A stretch of DNA of 9,947 nucleotides from NCBI GenBank assembly GCA_035637655.1, contig DASPWT010000134.1:1-9947 (forward strand), given 5' to 3'. Of the stretch, positions 1 through 6,208 are shown in pieces. The number at the start of each line of letters is the position of its first letter. Positions within the stretch are counted from its first letter, which is position 1. Source of the stretch: VBDM01 sp035637655. GTDB taxonomy: Bacteria > Pseudomonadota > Gammaproteobacteria > Burkholderiales > SG8-39. A program made the translations under genes and the position numbers. The notes below the pieces were generated by a model. The model was not told the DNA's origin. It searched no databases and saw only the letters and a list, made by a program, of their open reading frames with translations.

Positions 1-486
1 AGCCGCACTACGCGCAACGGTGCAGAACTGTCCTGGAGCGCAAGAGCGCTCGACACGCTCGATCTTCTCGCCGCGTTGAGCTACGTGGACGCGCGTTACC
101 GGGATGATTTCAGCAGCGGTACGCCTGCGGTTGCGGTGAGCGCAGGCAACTCCCTGCCCGGCGTTCCGCGGCGTACCTTCTACAGCGAAGCACGCTGGGC
201 GCCGCTCGACCACGGTTTCAGCACGGCGCTCGAGCTGCGCTACGGCGGCCGCGTCTACACGACCGATGCGAACACCGCGTCGGCCGATCCCTACACGGTC
301 GCCAACTGGCGGATCGTCTTCGAGCAGCGCGCGAGCGAGTGGCGCTTGAGCGAGTTCGTGCGCGTCGAGAACCTCTTCAACAAGCAATACGTAGGTTCGG
401 TGATCGTCGGCGACGCCAATCGGCCCTTCGAGCCGGCGCCGCGGCGCAACGTCATCGTCGGGATCAACGCAGTCTCTAGGTTCTGA
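1..486 (+). CDS. TonB-dependent outer-membrane receptor, C-terminal part (5' truncated by window edge)
   Basis: Frame 1 is open from the first base to a TGA at 484-486, giving 161 residues of a protein that begins outside the window. The visible part is the end of an outer-membrane beta-barrel: alternating polar/hydrophobic strands, then the TonB-receptor terminal signature VENLFNKQYVGSV, an arginine/proline loop (EPAPRRN), and a last strand ending in phenylalanine, as expected for outer-membrane insertion. Such receptors import siderophores, haem, cobalamin or other large ligands across the outer membrane using TonB-ExbBD energy. The plug and TonB box are not in the window, so the ligand cannot be named; the tail resembles ferric-siderophore receptors. 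An in-frame TTG at 76 is not the true start, because coding-like sequence continues upstream of it. The stop lies 11 bases inside the convergent gene. Confidence 0.9.
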   Translation, partial: SRTTRNGAELSWSARALDTLDLLAALSYVDARYRDDFSSGTPAVAVSAGNSLPGVPRRTFYSEARWAPLDHGFSTALELRYGGRVYTTDANTASADPYTVANWRIVFEQRASEWRLSEFVRVENLFNKQYVGSVIVGDANRPFEPAPRRNVIVGINAVSRF

Positions 487-1132
487 CGGCGCGATGCCGG
501 TCGATCCAATACGCCCAGGGACCGAAGATCGCCAAGGCGACGATTCCCAGGATCGCCACCGCGTTTTCGCTGGGCGGCGGCGGAGACCAGGGTCCCGGAA
601 TGTATAGGACGACGAGCAAGGCGATGAACGCCCACCATGCGACGGTTCCGATGCGATCCTTGGCTTTGGTGGACTGCAGGTAGAGCGCGATCCCGGCCGC
701 GAACATCAGGCCCTCGACTGCGAAAGTCGCGGGCACGGACTGCCACAAACCCAGGCCGAGGCGCTCGCCGCCGCCGGGATAGAGCGGCAGGTCGGGCCGG
801 TGAGTAACGCAATCCAGCACCCAGTGGCTGGCGACGGCGATTCCAACCCACACCGCTCCGGCGCGATCGCCCGTTGCCGTCTGATAGACGATAGCGAAGA
901 GCACGGCCCAGACCCCAGTCATCAGCAGGCTGTGCGACCACGGGTAATACACGAAATCGAAGGGATTGATCGCGGTGAATCCCGGCACGATGCGAAAGCG
1001 CTCGACACCGAGCAGCACCAGCACCGGCCACACGACGTCGAGGAACGCCGCGGCGATGACCAGGGTGCCGAGCGATGCTCTGGGCGCGACTTTTTTCGTC
1101 GCGAAGGCTACGGCGAAGTGGCCGATGAACAC
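476..1132 (-). CDS. Polytopic membrane protein, YdjM/DUF457-like (putative metal-dependent hydrolase family)
   Basis: A 218-residue membrane protein with GTG start at 1132, supported by GAGGA at 1141-1145 eight to nine bases upstream, inside the end of the preceding gene. About five to six hydrophobic segments are visible, roughly residues 21-42, 68-84, 91-106, 133-152, 162-178 and 191-209. Histidines and aspartates sit where the LexA-regulated YdjM-type family has them: GH at 4-5, FLDVVWP at 30-36 (D32), SHSLL at 66-70 (H67), SHWVLD at 102-107 (H103, D107) and HRPD at 111-114. In the family these suggest a membrane-embedded metal site, but no reaction is firmly established. A proline-rich loop (SPPPPS, 183-188) precedes the last helix. 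It is the last gene of the minus-strand cluster, one base after the stop of the chalcone-isomerase-like gene, so co-expression is very likely. Its TAG stop lies inside the convergent receptor gene. Confidence 0.9.
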   Translation of the reverse strand: MFIGHFAVAFATKKVAPRASLGTLVIAAAFLDVVWPVLVLLGVERFRIVPGFTAINPFDFVYYPWSHSLLMTGVWAVLFAIVYQTATGDRAGAVWVGIAVASHWVLDCVTHRPDLPLYPGGGERLGLGLWQSVPATFAVEGLMFAAGIALYLQSTKAKDRIGTVAWWAFIALLVVLYIPGPWSPPPPSENAVAILGIVALAIFGPWAYWIDRHRAVRT

Positions 1133-1133
1133 T

Positions 1134-1700
1134 TTACCGTTCCTCGCCGAGCATGGCTTTCTTCAAGTCGGTGTCGACCGGCTTCTCGCCGAGCCAGATC
1201 CTGAGGAGCGCCACGTAAAAATCCTCCCCGGGGACCGGTTTTCCCCGAACCTCGCCGTCAACGGTGACCCGCGTTCCCGACTCCGGGAGGAAATCAAGCG
1301 TGATGACCGTCTTTTCCTTAGCGTTTCCGATCTCGTTCATGGTGGCGACCAGCGTATCGATGCGCTCCTTCAGCGCCGCGAGCTCGGCTTCGGAGCTGTT
1401 AGCCCGGATGCCTTCCTCGAGAGCATCGGTGAGCTGTCGGGCGGTGAGACCGCGTAGCAGCGTCATCGATACGCGCTTTCCCCCTCTCAGCGCGATCACT
1501 TCGGCAGCGCCGGACTTCCTTTCTGGGAGATAGAGCGCGCCAACGTAGACTTTGAAGATGAGCCGCGTGCGCACGCCGGCGCCGTTGAGCTGCAGCTCGG
1601 ACGAGCCGAGCTTCACGCGCTCGTCCACCTTGACTCCGGCGACTTCCGCTGCGAGCGCAAGCTGCGTGCAAAGCATCAAGGGCAGGATCAAGCGGCTCAT
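1134..1700 (-). CDS. Exported chalcone-isomerase-like domain protein
   Basis: A 188-residue protein. Residues 1-18 form a signal peptide (MSRLILPLMLCTQLALA, probable cleavage after A17 or A18), so the mature protein should be periplasmic. The mature region matches the bacterial chalcone-isomerase-like family: a VKVDERVKLG opening, then GVRTRLIFKVYVGALYLPER (residues 42-61), the family hallmark, then a mixed alpha/beta body with a lysine/glutamate-rich helix (93-130) and a closing GEDFYVALLRIWLGEKPVD (158-176). Bacterial members mostly lack known substrates and many lack isomerase activity, so the name describes the fold only. The start is fixed by a one-base overlap with the upstream lyase gene (TGATG, sharing base 1700), which suggests translational coupling; no strong Shine-Dalgarno is seen. 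The next gene follows after a single base. The link between a periplasmic protein and the cytosolic lyase subunits upstream is unexplained. Confidence 0.9.
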   Translation of the reverse strand: MSRLILPLMLCTQLALAAEVAGVKVDERVKLGSSELQLNGAGVRTRLIFKVYVGALYLPERKSGAAEVIALRGGKRVSMTLLRGLTARQLTDALEEGIRANSSEAELAALKERIDTLVATMNEIGNAKEKTVITLDFLPESGTRVTVDGEVRGKPVPGEDFYVALLRIWLGEKPVDTDLKKAMLGEER

Positions 1701-2869
1701 CAGGCGCTTTCGTACAGGCGCGTGAGCACGAACTCGCGATGTCCGAGCGCCTCCGCTGCGGTGAGCCGGCCGTTCGCGGTGCGGAACATCATCTCGAGGA
1801 GCTTGTCGCCCGCCTGGTCCATGTTGATCTCCTTGCGCGTGATGCCGGACACGTCGACGTCGATGTGTTCGGGCATGAGGCGCACCGTGCGCGGATTGGC
1901 GCACAGCTTGATCACGGGCAGGATCGGATTGCCGATCACGTTCCCCTGCCCCGTCGGGAAGAAGTGCACCGCGTAGCCGCTTGCCGCGCACAGCGTCACC
2001 ATCTCGGCCGCGGCGGAGGAGGAATCCATGAACCACAATCCCGGGCCGCTCGGGACCTCGGCCTTGTCGAGAACGCCGTCCACCATGCATTTCTTTCCGA
2101 TCTTCTGGATGTTGCCGAGCGCTTTCTCCTCGATGGTGGTGAGGCCGCCGGCGATGTTGCCCTTGGTCGGCTGCGAATCCACGAGGTCGCTCGTCTTGTG
2201 GCGGTTGACCACTTCCTGGTAGCGGTTGAACATGAACATGAACTTGTCGCGCACCTCGGGCGTCCTGCAGCGCGCCGCCACGAGCTGCTCGCCGCCGGTA
2301 AGCTCGGTCGTCTCGCCGAAAACAAGCGTCACGCCGTGCGCGTAGAGCTTGTCGAAGGCGTTTCCCACGCAGGGGTTCGCGCCGATCCCGGAAGTGGTGT
2401 CCGATTCGCCGCACTTGGTCGATACCCACAGATCCTTGAGCGGCCGCTCCTCGCGACGCAGCTCTGAAGCCCATTGCATGTAATCCTTCGCCGCCTTGGA
2501 GGCGCTGCGGATCGTTTCCATATCGCCGTGGCCTTCTATACCGAAGAAGGACACCGGTTTCCCCGTCGCGGCGATGCCGTCGGCCACGCGCTTCGCCCAG
2601 CCGTCCTCGATGCCGATCACCACGACTGCGGCGACGTTGGGATTGGATCCGGTGCCGATCAAGGTCTTGAAATGCAGCTCGAGATCCGCGCCGAACTGCA
2701 GCCGCCCATAGGGGTGGGGAATCGCGAGCGTCGCCTTGATGTTGTTCGCCACCGCTTCGCACGCGGCGTTGGAGAGATCGTCGACCGGCAGGACCAGGAC
2801 GTGGTTTCGCACGCCGACGCGGCCGTTGTCGCGCTTGTATCCCTGGAATGTGGCTTTATTCAGATCCAT
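1700..2869 (-). CDS. UxaA-family lyase/dehydratase, large (C-terminal domain) subunit; SuyB-like candidate
   Basis: A 389-residue cytosolic enzyme subunit. It is the large domain of the altronate/galactarate dehydratase (UxaA/GarD) superfamily encoded as a separate chain. Family motifs: GYKRDNGRVGVRN near the start (10-22), TKCGESDTTSGIGANP at 151-166 (the cysteine-containing motif equivalent to KCGGSD in galactarate dehydratase), and PTGQGNVIGNPILPVIKL at 305-322. Known members remove water from hexaric/hexonic acids or, as SuyB, cleave sulfite from (2R)-sulfolactate. The split 93 + 389 residue arrangement fits SuyAB, and the N-terminal region resembles my recollection of SuyB, but I cannot align it here; altronate- or another hydroxyacid dehydratase remains possible. 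The ATG at 2869 is chosen because family similarity begins there; an upstream in-frame extension to 2956 would run into the SAF-subunit gene. The ribosome site is weak. The stop overlaps the next start (TGATG). Confidence 0.93.
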   Translation of the reverse strand: MDLNKATFQGYKRDNGRVGVRNHVLVLPVDDLSNAACEAVANNIKATLAIPHPYGRLQFGADLELHFKTLIGTGSNPNVAAVVVIGIEDGWAKRVADGIAATGKPVSFFGIEGHGDMETIRSASKAAKDYMQWASELRREERPLKDLWVSTKCGESDTTSGIGANPCVGNAFDKLYAHGVTLVFGETTELTGGEQLVAARCRTPEVRDKFMFMFNRYQEVVNRHKTSDLVDSQPTKGNIAGGLTTIEEKALGNIQKIGKKCMVDGVLDKAEVPSGPGLWFMDSSSAAAEMVTLCAASGYAVHFFPTGQGNVIGNPILPVIKLCANPRTVRLMPEHIDVDVSGITRKEINMDQAGDKLLEMMFRTANGRLTAAEALGHREFVLTRLYESA

Positions 2870-2894
2870 AGCTTTGCGACCGTTGGAATGGCTC

Positions 2895-3176
2895 TCACCA
2901 GCGCTTGGTCTTGATATTGTGCACGTGGGCGTGCTCTCCCACCTTGATGGGCGCAATGGTGCGGCCGATGTCCACGCCGTATTTGATCACCGTGTCGCCG
3001 TTCTTGAGTTCGCGGATCGCGAGCTTGTGCCCGATGGGAACGTCGCTTTGCGCGCGGACCTTGATCTCCCGGTCCTGATCCATGATCCATCCGGTCAGTT
3101 CCTGCCCCGCCTTCATGCCCTCGACGACGACCACTCCGACGGAGTCGTTTTCATCGTGCACCACGAAATGAATCAT
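2895..3176 (-). CDS. UxaA-family small subunit (SAF domain); SuyA-like candidate
   Basis: A 93-residue protein made of a single SAF domain, the N-terminal domain that in UxaA and GarD is fused to the large catalytic domain but in sulfolactate sulfo-lyase and some dehydratases is a separate subunit. Recognition rests on PIGHKLAIRELKNGDTVIKY (47-66), then GVDIGRTIAPIKVGEHAHVHN (67-87), the classic GHK / YG-IG / VHVHN pattern, and the basic end KTKRW. It should assemble with the large subunit encoded 25 bases downstream to form the active lyase or dehydratase in the cytoplasm. The ATG at 3176 was chosen because homology begins at MIHFVVHDENDSVGVVVVEG; a longer in-frame extension to 3329 is low-complexity and arginine-rich and overlaps the lipoprotein gene. 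It lies seven bases after the lipoprotein stop, so it is probably in the same transcript. Confidence 0.93.
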   Translation of the reverse strand: MIHFVVHDENDSVGVVVVEGMKAGQELTGWIMDQDREIKVRAQSDVPIGHKLAIRELKNGDTVIKYGVDIGRTIAPIKVGEHAHVHNIKTKRW

Positions 3177-3183
3177 GGATCGG

Positions 3184-3498
3184 TCAGCGGCAGAGCAGGT
3201 TGCCCGCGTTCGGATCGACCGGCCGGGTGCAATCCTGGATGTTGATCTTGCGCGTCGGATCGGGTTCGGGCGCCCGGACCGATGTCTTGCCGTCCGGGCC
3301 GAGCCGGTAGTAGCGCACGCCGTCGGCAAGCATCACCCCGACGATGATCGCGTTGCCGAGCGGCGAGCCGCTAGCCACGCTCACCTGGGAGGTCGTGGTG
3401 CTGCCCTGACCGGAGGCGCGTTCCCGGGCCGAATACCGGAGCGTGCAGCCCGCCAGAGCAACCGCGACGATGATGCAACCCGCCAAAATCCCGCGCAT
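3184..3498 (-). CDS. Small putative lipoprotein, unknown function
   Basis: A 104-residue protein with a bacterial lipoprotein signal: MRG, a hydrophobic stretch, and the lipobox LAGC at 15-18 with C18 as the predicted lipidated residue. The residue after the cysteine is threonine, not aspartate, so outer-membrane sorting is plausible. The mature part is polar with a Ser/Thr-rich stretch (30-44), a short apolar segment (PLGNAIIVGVMLADG, 46-60), an RYYRLGPDGK segment (62-71) and two late cysteines (C90, C103) that could form a disulfide. I do not recognise the family. It is the first gene of the minus-strand cluster, seven bases before the SAF subunit, and faces the NAPRT-like operon across an 87-base gap. 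No clear Shine-Dalgarno precedes the ATG (the preceding bases are AT-rich), so the start or mode of initiation is less certain than the lipobox. Confidence 0.8.
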   Translation of the reverse strand: MRGILAGCIIVAVALAGCTLRYSARERASGQGSTTTSQVSVASGSPLGNAIIVGVMLADGVRYYRLGPDGKTSVRAPEPDPTRKINIQDCTRPVDPNAGNLLCR

Positions 3499-3585
3499 AA
3501 GTTGAAAATTAGCACGCGCCGAACCGTTTCGCCATATTCGCGGCGCCCGCTTTGCTAGAATTGCTCCTGAAGCGGAGGCTGCGCT
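3499..3585. promoter_or_regulatory. Divergent intergenic region between the lipoprotein/UxaA cluster and the NAPRT-like operon
   Basis: These 87 bases separate two divergently read gene clusters and should contain the promoters for both. The stretch is locally AT-richer at 3498-3512, next to the lipoprotein start, where TAATTT can be read on the minus strand. On the plus strand TAGAAT at 3556-3561 resembles a sigma70 -10 box, but no good -35 element lies 16-18 bases upstream. No clear operator palindrome was seen and no regulator gene is nearby. Position supports a regulatory role; the individual elements are weak. Confidence 0.4.
3574..3578 (+). promoter_or_regulatory. Ribosome binding site GGAGG
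   Basis: GGAGG ends seven bases before the ATG at 3586. This is a near-ideal Shine-Dalgarno spacing and fixes the start of the NAPRT-like gene. Confidence 0.8.
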
Positions 3586-4806
3586 ATGAACAAACCCGTT
3601 GAATCGCTGCCGGCGGACAGGCTCGAATACCTCAAGCGCCGCACCGACAAGTACTTCAGCAAATCACGGCAAATCGTCGAGAAGTTCGGCGACCGGACCG
3701 TCACCTACGGCGTGTTCCTGCGCCGCGGCGTGATCTGCGCCGTCAACCCCGCCATCGACGTCCTGCGCAGCTACTACTCCGCGAAGGCCGAGCCGCTCAG
3801 GATCACGCGCCTGTATGAAGAAGGGGCGTTCGTTCCCGACCAAAAGGCGCTCTTCACGTACACCGGTTCGTTCGCGGCCCTGGTCGAGCTCGAGACGCTC
3901 ATCCTGCAGCGCGTCGGGGTCGCCTGCGTCTCGGCGTACAACGCCTACAAGATGGCGATGAACCTGAAGAAAGTCGCGTTCATCGACATGCACGCGCGGC
4001 ACTCGCCGGGCGACGACCTGTCGCTGCTCGCGGCTTACGGCGCCTCGGTCGGAAGCCGGATGGCGAAGCTCGGCGGCGCGATCGGCTTCATCGGTTCGTC
4101 GCAGGATCTTAGCGCGCACTTCTACGGCCAGGACAAAGGCATCGGTACCATGCCGCACGGCATCATCGGCTACGCCGGCTCGACCCTGCGCGCCGCGCAG
4201 ATGTATGTCGAGACCCATCCCCAGGACAATCTCACGGTGCTGATCGATTACTACGGCCGCGAGTATTCCGACGCCCTCGACATCTGCCGCTGGTGGTACA
4301 ACGAATACCTGCCGCGGGACGAGACGGGCGCGCGAGCGCTCGCTCTGCGCATCGACACGCACGGCGAGCGCTACGCCGAAGGCCTCGACTACGAAAAATC
4401 GACCGAGGTCGTGGTCGCCTGGCTGCACGTACCGAACGAGTACGAGGCGGTGCGCTACGTGATGGGCGAAGAGGCGTTCGACGCCGACAGCCTGAACATC
4501 GTCAAGGACCGGGTGCGCAAAGTGCTGTTCGGCACCGGCGTCTCCGTCGCCGCGGTCATCCAGCTGCGCCAGACGCTCGACGCGAACGGCTTCAATGCCT
4601 GCAAGATCGTGGGCTCATCGGGATTCAACCTGTTCAAGTGCAAGATATTCGCCAACAGCAGGGCGCCGCTCGACGTGGTCGGCACGGGCTCCTTCATCCC
4701 GGAGAACTTCAACGACACTTTCGCCACGGCGGACATCTTCATGTACGACGGCAAGCCGGGGATCAAGCTCGGCCGCGAGAAGCTGTTCCAGGGACTGAAG
4801 CCGTAG
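3586..4806 (+). CDS. Nicotinate phosphoribosyltransferase-like protein (divergent)
   Basis: A 406-residue cytosolic protein, about the usual length of nicotinate phosphoribosyltransferase (NAPRT), which joins nicotinate to PRPP to make NaMN. The order of motifs follows NAPRT but several are altered: FTYTGSFAALVELETLIL (90-107) for the substrate-tunnel helix, IDMHARHS (133-140) where NAPRT has DFG-RR, GSSQ (170-173) for GTSN, GTMPHG (187-192) for GT-AH with H191 at the position of the phosphorylatable catalytic histidine, RIDTHGER (255-262) for RHDSGD, and a late GSSGFN / GTGSFIP / YDGKPGIKL series (343-348, 366-372, 387-395). The fold and the histidine are retained while base-binding positions differ, so the acceptor may not be nicotinate. 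It is the first gene of a three-gene operon, four bases before the MetE-like gene. Family membership is well supported; substrate is unknown. Confidence 0.9.
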   Translation: MNKPVESLPADRLEYLKRRTDKYFSKSRQIVEKFGDRTVTYGVFLRRGVICAVNPAIDVLRSYYSAKAEPLRITRLYEEGAFVPDQKALFTYTGSFAALVELETLILQRVGVACVSAYNAYKMAMNLKKVAFIDMHARHSPGDDLSLLAAYGASVGSRMAKLGGAIGFIGSSQDLSAHFYGQDKGIGTMPHGIIGYAGSTLRAAQMYVETHPQDNLTVLIDYYGREYSDALDICRWWYNEYLPRDETGARALALRIDTHGERYAEGLDYEKSTEVVVAWLHVPNEYEAVRYVMGEEAFDADSLNIVKDRVRKVLFGTGVSVAAVIQLRQTLDANGFNACKIVGSSGFNLFKCKIFANSRAPLDVVGTGSFIPENFNDTFATADIFMYDGKPGIKLGREKLFQGLKP

Positions 4807-4810
4807 CTCT

Positions 4811-5836
4811 ATGCTGTTTCCGACCACGCTGGTGGGGAGTTACCCGCAGCCGGAGTGGCTGATCGACCGCAACAAGCTCGCCGGGCGCTTTCCGCCGCGC
4901 GTGCGCGCGAAGGAGCTGTGGCGCATCCCCGATGCGCTTCTCGCCGAGGCGCAGCAAGACGCGACGCTGCTCGCGATCCTCGCCCAGGAGGAAGCGGGCC
5001 TGGACATTATCACCGACGGCGAGATCCGCCGCGAGAGCTACTCCAACCGTTTCGCCACCGCCCTCGAAGGGGTGGACATCGACACTCCGGGCACGGCGCT
5101 GGACCGCTCGGGACACCCCAACCCGGTGCCGCGTATCGTCGGAAAGATTCGCCGGAAGCACGCGGTAGAGATCGACGACCTGAAGTTTCTGCGGGCCCAC
5201 ACGAAGAAGGCGGTCAAGATGACCGTGCCCGGTCCTTTCACCATGAGCCAGCAGGCGCAGAACGAGTACTACCGGTCCGAAGAAGAGGCGTCTATCGATT
5301 ACGCGGTCGCGGTGAACGAAGAAATTAACGATCTGTTCGCCGCCGGTGCCGACGTCGTGCAAATCGACGAGCCCTACATGCAGGCGAGGCCGGAGAAGGC
5401 CCGCCAATTCGGACTGAAAGCGCTCAACCGCGCCCTCGAAGGCATTAGCGGAACCACGGCGGTGCATATCTGCTTCGGTTACGCCGCAGTGATCCACAGC
5501 CGGCCGAGCGGCTACTCTTTCTTGGGCGAGCTCTCCGGGTGCAGCTGCAAGCAGGTTTCGATCGAGACGGCGCAATCGAATCTCGACTGCGCCGTGCTGA
5601 AGACGCTCCCCGGAAAGAAGATCATCCTCGGCGTGATCGACCTGAACGACATGACCGTCGAGACGCCGCAAAAAGTTGCCGAACGCGTCCGCCGCGCGTT
5701 GCCCTACGCCAGGGCGGAGGACATTATCGTCGCGCCAGACTGCGGCATGAAATACCTGCCGCGCGAGGTGGCGTTCGGCAAGATGAAGGCCATGGTCGAA
5801 GGCGCGCGGATCATGCGCGCCGAGCTCGGCGACTGA
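4811..5836 (+). CDS. Cobalamin-independent methionine synthase catalytic-domain protein (stand-alone MetE C-terminal domain)
   Basis: A 341-residue protein corresponding only to the C-terminal catalytic half of MetE (full MetE is about 750 residues). It opens with TTLVGSYPQPEWL (5-17) and contains GLDIITDGEIRRESY (63-77), VPGPFTMS (139-146) and VQIDEPYM (183-190), all typical of the TIM-barrel. The zinc set is complete: H219 and C221 (VHICFG), E252 (SIETAQS) and C311 (APDCGMKY), matching His-Cys-Glu-Cys of MetE. It should therefore bind and activate a thiol, probably homocysteine, for methyl transfer, but lacks the N-terminal domain linked to polyglutamyl-folate use. Comparable short 'core-MetE' proteins include folate-independent methionine synthases and uncharacterised methyltransferases. 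Extra cysteines C244 and C246 precede the zinc-ligand glutamate. It starts four bases after the NAPRT-like stop, with a weak ribosome site, and ends eleven bases before the ABM gene. Confidence 0.92.
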   Translation: MLFPTTLVGSYPQPEWLIDRNKLAGRFPPRVRAKELWRIPDALLAEAQQDATLLAILAQEEAGLDIITDGEIRRESYSNRFATALEGVDIDTPGTALDRSGHPNPVPRIVGKIRRKHAVEIDDLKFLRAHTKKAVKMTVPGPFTMSQQAQNEYYRSEEEASIDYAVAVNEEINDLFAAGADVVQIDEPYMQARPEKARQFGLKALNRALEGISGTTAVHICFGYAAVIHSRPSGYSFLGELSGCSCKQVSIETAQSNLDCAVLKTLPGKKIILGVIDLNDMTVETPQKVAERVRRALPYARAEDIIVAPDCGMKYLPREVAFGKMKAMVEGARIMRAELGD

Positions 5837-5837
5837 T

Positions 5838-5843
5838 AGGAGG
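5838..5843 (+). promoter_or_regulatory. Ribosome binding site AGGAGG
   Basis: A perfect AGGAGG sits four bases before the ATG at 5848, just after the TGA of the MetE-like gene. It selects this ATG, where ABM-family similarity begins, over an upstream in-frame extension that only shadows the MetE-like gene. Confidence 0.85.
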
Positions 5844-5847
5844 TTCC

Positions 5848-6195
5848 ATGATTGCGGTCATCTTCGAAGTCATCCCTGCGCCGGGTAGGAGGCAGGAATA
5901 CCTGGACCTTGCGGCTCAGTTACGTCCGGAGCTGGAGAAAATCGACGGATTCATTTCAGTGGAGCGCTTCGCCAGCCTGACGGACGAAACCAAGCTGCTG
6001 TCGCTGTCGTTCTGGCGCGACGAGGACGCAGTGCGGCGCTGGCGCAATCTTGAAACTCATCGCGCTGCCCAGGCACGCGGGCGCTCGGGCGTGTTCGCGG
6101 AATACCGCCTGCGCGTCGCGGGCGTGATCCGCGACTACGGCATGAACGACCGGGCGGGAGCCCCGCAGGACAGCCGTTCGGCGCACTTGGGCTGA
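5848..6195 (+). CDS. ABM-fold (antibiotic biosynthesis monooxygenase-like) small protein
   Basis: A 115-residue protein with the dimeric ferredoxin-like ABM fold. It begins MIAVIFEVIPAPGRRQEYLD, the beta-strand plus helix opening of the family, continues with ELEKIDGFISVERF (28-41), KLLSLSFWRDEDAVRRWRN (49-67) and the conserved HRAAQARGRSGVF segment (71-83; H71 is the usual family histidine), and closes with a strand YRLRVAGVIRDY (86-97) plus a polar tail. Members include cofactor-free monooxygenases, haem-degrading enzymes and many small proteins of unknown role; the residues here do not single out a substrate. It is the third gene of the operon, eleven bases after the MetE-like stop, so a role linked to oxidation or handling of the same metabolite is possible. 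Its stop is 13 bases from the convergent cystathionine beta-lyase stop. Confidence 0.88.
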   Translation: MIAVIFEVIPAPGRRQEYLDLAAQLRPELEKIDGFISVERFASLTDETKLLSLSFWRDEDAVRRWRNLETHRAAQARGRSGVFAEYRLRVAGVIRDYGMNDRAGAPQDSRSAHLG

Positions 6196-6208
6196 AGGGC
6201 AGGCGCAG

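Noticed and set aside
2870..2956. N-terminal extension of the UxaA large subunit
   Set aside because: The added 29 residues overlap the SAF-subunit gene and lack family similarity; the ATG at 2869 fits the family start.
5539..5847. Upstream extension of the ABM gene
   Set aside because: It is an alternate frame of the MetE-like gene; AGGAGG at 5838-5843 and family similarity place the start at 5848.
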